Shown one piece after another: positions 61,801 through 64,000 of a DNA stretch of 64,000 nucleotides; within the stretch, counting starts at the first letter, position 1; each line of letters begins with the position of its first letter. A model generated the notes under the pieces. It had not been told where the DNA came from and made no database searches. It saw only the letters and a list, made by a program, of their open reading frames with translations. The stretch spans positions 14,382,893-14,446,892 of the forward strand of contig NC_083641.1 in assembly GCF_963576545.1 (NCBI RefSeq). The letters are read 5' to 3'. This stretch comes from Limanda limanda. Lineage: Eukaryota > Chordata > Actinopteri > Pleuronectiformes > Pleuronectidae. The position numbers and the translations under genes were made by a program.

Positions 61801-64000
61801 GCCATTTACTAACAATGTGTAAAAATAACGTTCAAATTACAATTTTCAAATATCCAAATTTCCTATATCGACATGTCTGTACCTTCTATATCATCTCACA
61901 TTCAGATGTTGAACGAATGTTTGTTATTATAAGTGTCAGTGCAGTAGCATTCATACAGTGCAAGACAATAAAATATAGCAAACATAAATAAGTGTGAGGC
62001 TAACTTGATGCATAGAATTCAAAGGTGAATAAAAACAAATGAAAACTTGAAAAGAAATAATTATTGAATATATTGATAATAAACGTCAATTAGGCCATTT
62101 AGCCTCAGTCACTTAGGCAAAGGTACAAGGTAAGATATTGATTTGTGCTGGTCGTACTGTGTGTGTGTGTGTCTGTATGTGTGTGTGTGTGTGTGGAGCT
62201 CTGGGGCAAAGACAGCACTGGTGACATTTTGTTTGCATATTGGTTTGGATAGGGAATTTATGGTAAATGCTAGAATTCTGCCAGAGCAAAGGCCCTTAAA
62301 CATCACCCTGATCTTAAGATCAATGGGCCTTATCTAAGAACATATTCCTGTTGCGTTTTGTTTTTCTGTGAGGTCCGTCCATCTGTAAGTTTTGCAAGTC
62401 ATATTCACCAAACTTTCCTCACTGCACAAAACTGCTGTTGTAAATCACCTGTTCCAGACTGTTTACCACCTCTAACTGAGAAGGCGTGTGTTTGCTTCTT
62501 TTGAAGGTTTCATTCATTCTGTTGTACTGTGACAGAAATATGAAAAAAACAACATCTTTCTAATGCAAATCACTGTGCTACTAATGGGCAATGCGGTAAA
62601 GTGGTCAACAATATAGATAGGAGTCTAGAGAATGATAGAGCCTGGACTCGGTGATGTGACAGTGTTGGGTGCAATAGAGGATAATGCTGGACAGTGATCT
62701 GCATAAAAACCCTGAGGCAGCTGTCAGAGTGAGAGACGTTTTCCCAACAGCTGCTCCAGTGTATAAACTGCTGGGATAAAATATGCCAATAAGACGAGAG
62801 CAATCTATAAAATCTCTCTTCAATGGCGACACAAGATGATACAGTAAACAGAATATAGATTTTGCATGTCAGCTATATTTATTTTTAATTAAATGCATTT
62901 TCCATGCATTTACTCGATTAAGCCGCTATAATATCCCCATATTAGCTCATCCATCCAATAATTCTAGAAATCGCTGACTGTCTTTGGCTGCCATACCTTG
63001 AGAACTGCTCCTACTGGATTCACATGTATAATGTTAAGGGGCAGGAAGAAAGTGCAGTGTTGAATTTGGTTAAATTTGGACATGTTATACATTCAATAAT
63101 AATAAGCAGCTGACCAGGGATCGGTACCCGAGCATTTGCCTGTTGTCTACCTGCTGCTTTGTCATACAGCACTCTACCTATCTGTTTTCAGCCTGGAACT
63201 TCACCTCACAGTTGCTAGTACATCCACAATGACAGTGTTCTCTTAACAATTAATGAGAAGCATGTTGTACTTGCCAGTGCACAAGGTGAAAAGTAGAGGT
63301 GAGATGACCTGGGGTGGTCCAGATAGAGTTGCTCAGAACATTAATATAACCTGCTGGTGTCTGTCGGGAATAAATTAGAGGATCCAGAAGGTGAGGCGTA
63401 GATTTACATCCATCTTCAACACCTTTTTTTGGTCCAATTAAAGGAGGCAGCCTTTGTTTAAAGAGAACTTCAGCCGTTCTGACATTACCTGGCATCTGCT
63501 TCTTTGATTCACCAGGTGAAAAGTATGTGGGCTGTGAAAGTGTGAGTACTGCATCATCATCATCATCAGTCCCCTGTTGTGGTGTATACACTGGTAGGTG
63601 TTGTTACATACTGTACCTCCCCTGCAGCTTGGAATAAGGTCTTCAAAGGTCTTTATCACCAATGACAGTGATACTATGTGGTATTAGTCCTTCTCAGAAG
63701 TTAAGGTTCCTTGAGATATTGGCCATATGGGACTGTCCCTCTGGATTACTGGGATATGTTGCTGTAGAGAGGACGCCTCATTGCAGACTACCCCAGGTCC
63801 GCCAATGGCTCCCTCAGAGCCGGGTGCTTGATTCGGGATTGGCCTCTTAATTACTGTTTGTGCATTCATAGGTTAAGGTTGGATATGTGGGCGGAGGTTT
63901 TTCAACGGCTACGGCTTTACTTTCATTTGTGTAGTGTCTCTCAAGTATGAAACAGACAAACCACAGACAAAAAAAGTTTCATGGAACAAACTTGTTTGTG
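58886..64000. other. Non-coding DNA to the window end
   Basis: Open frames here reach 188 codons (58848-59414) but are driven by CA/GT and GA simple repeats. None shows a recognisable domain. A T10 run (61561) and an (ATC)n run (63552-63568) are present. No exon, RNA gene or mobile element could be supported. Confidence 0.45.

Noticed and set aside
63662..63850. 62-codon frame near the window end, considered as an exon
   Set aside because: No convincing splice sites or family features, and an antisense frame of similar length is present.

Overview
This is vertebrate genomic DNA, most likely from a teleost fish. The evidence is the low coding density, the many (CA)n/(GA)n microsatellites, tRNA-type SINEs with GATGGATG tails, short hAT elements, a DIRS-type YR retrotransposon and a gamma-like endogenous retrovirus. 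I found no convincing exon of a host gene on either strand. The window reads as intergenic or deep intronic DNA, and nearly all recognisable coding capacity belongs to two retroelements, both on the minus strand.

Layout. 1-5.9 kb: unique DNA, a complete non-autonomous hAT element (476-1353, perfect 8-bp target duplication) and CA/GT microsatellites. 5,886-14,588: an endogenous retrovirus on the minus strand. It has two 522-bp LTRs that differ at only two positions I could see, a 4-bp target duplication, a polypurine tract, an intact gag (PPPY motif, CCHC zinc knuckle, FRG repeats) and a protease domain. It has no reverse transcriptase, integrase or env, and the stretch between its 5' LTR and gag is unusually long (about 3.7 kb) and repeat-rich. 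14.6-38.2 kb: mostly unique DNA with a foldback repeat (17.65 kb), a probable solo LTR (20.15 kb), two SINE copies (22.9 and 35.8 kb), a 123-bp (GA)n tract (28.4 kb), a remnant of the first hAT family (33.3 kb) and a second complete hAT element (33,864-34,636).

38,238-43,757: an apparently complete DIRS-type element on the minus strand. It has inverted terminal repeats, an internal complementary region made of two parts that match the two outer ends, and three long open frames: a Gag-like ORF1, RT/RNase H with a methylase-like tail, and a tyrosine recombinase. 43.8-64 kb: unremarkable non-coding DNA with microsatellites and weak interspersed-repeat remnants.

How the parts work together. In the DIRS element, Gag packages the RNA, RT/RNase H makes circular DNA using the split internal complementary region, and the tyrosine recombinase inserts the circle without a target duplication. 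The retrovirus copy could at most make Gag and possibly protease. Its near-identical LTRs mean it moved recently, so RT and integrase were either supplied in trans or lost after insertion. The most interesting unexplained structure is its leader, with a 27-bp in-frame repeat and G-runs resembling polypurine tracts on the sense strand only.
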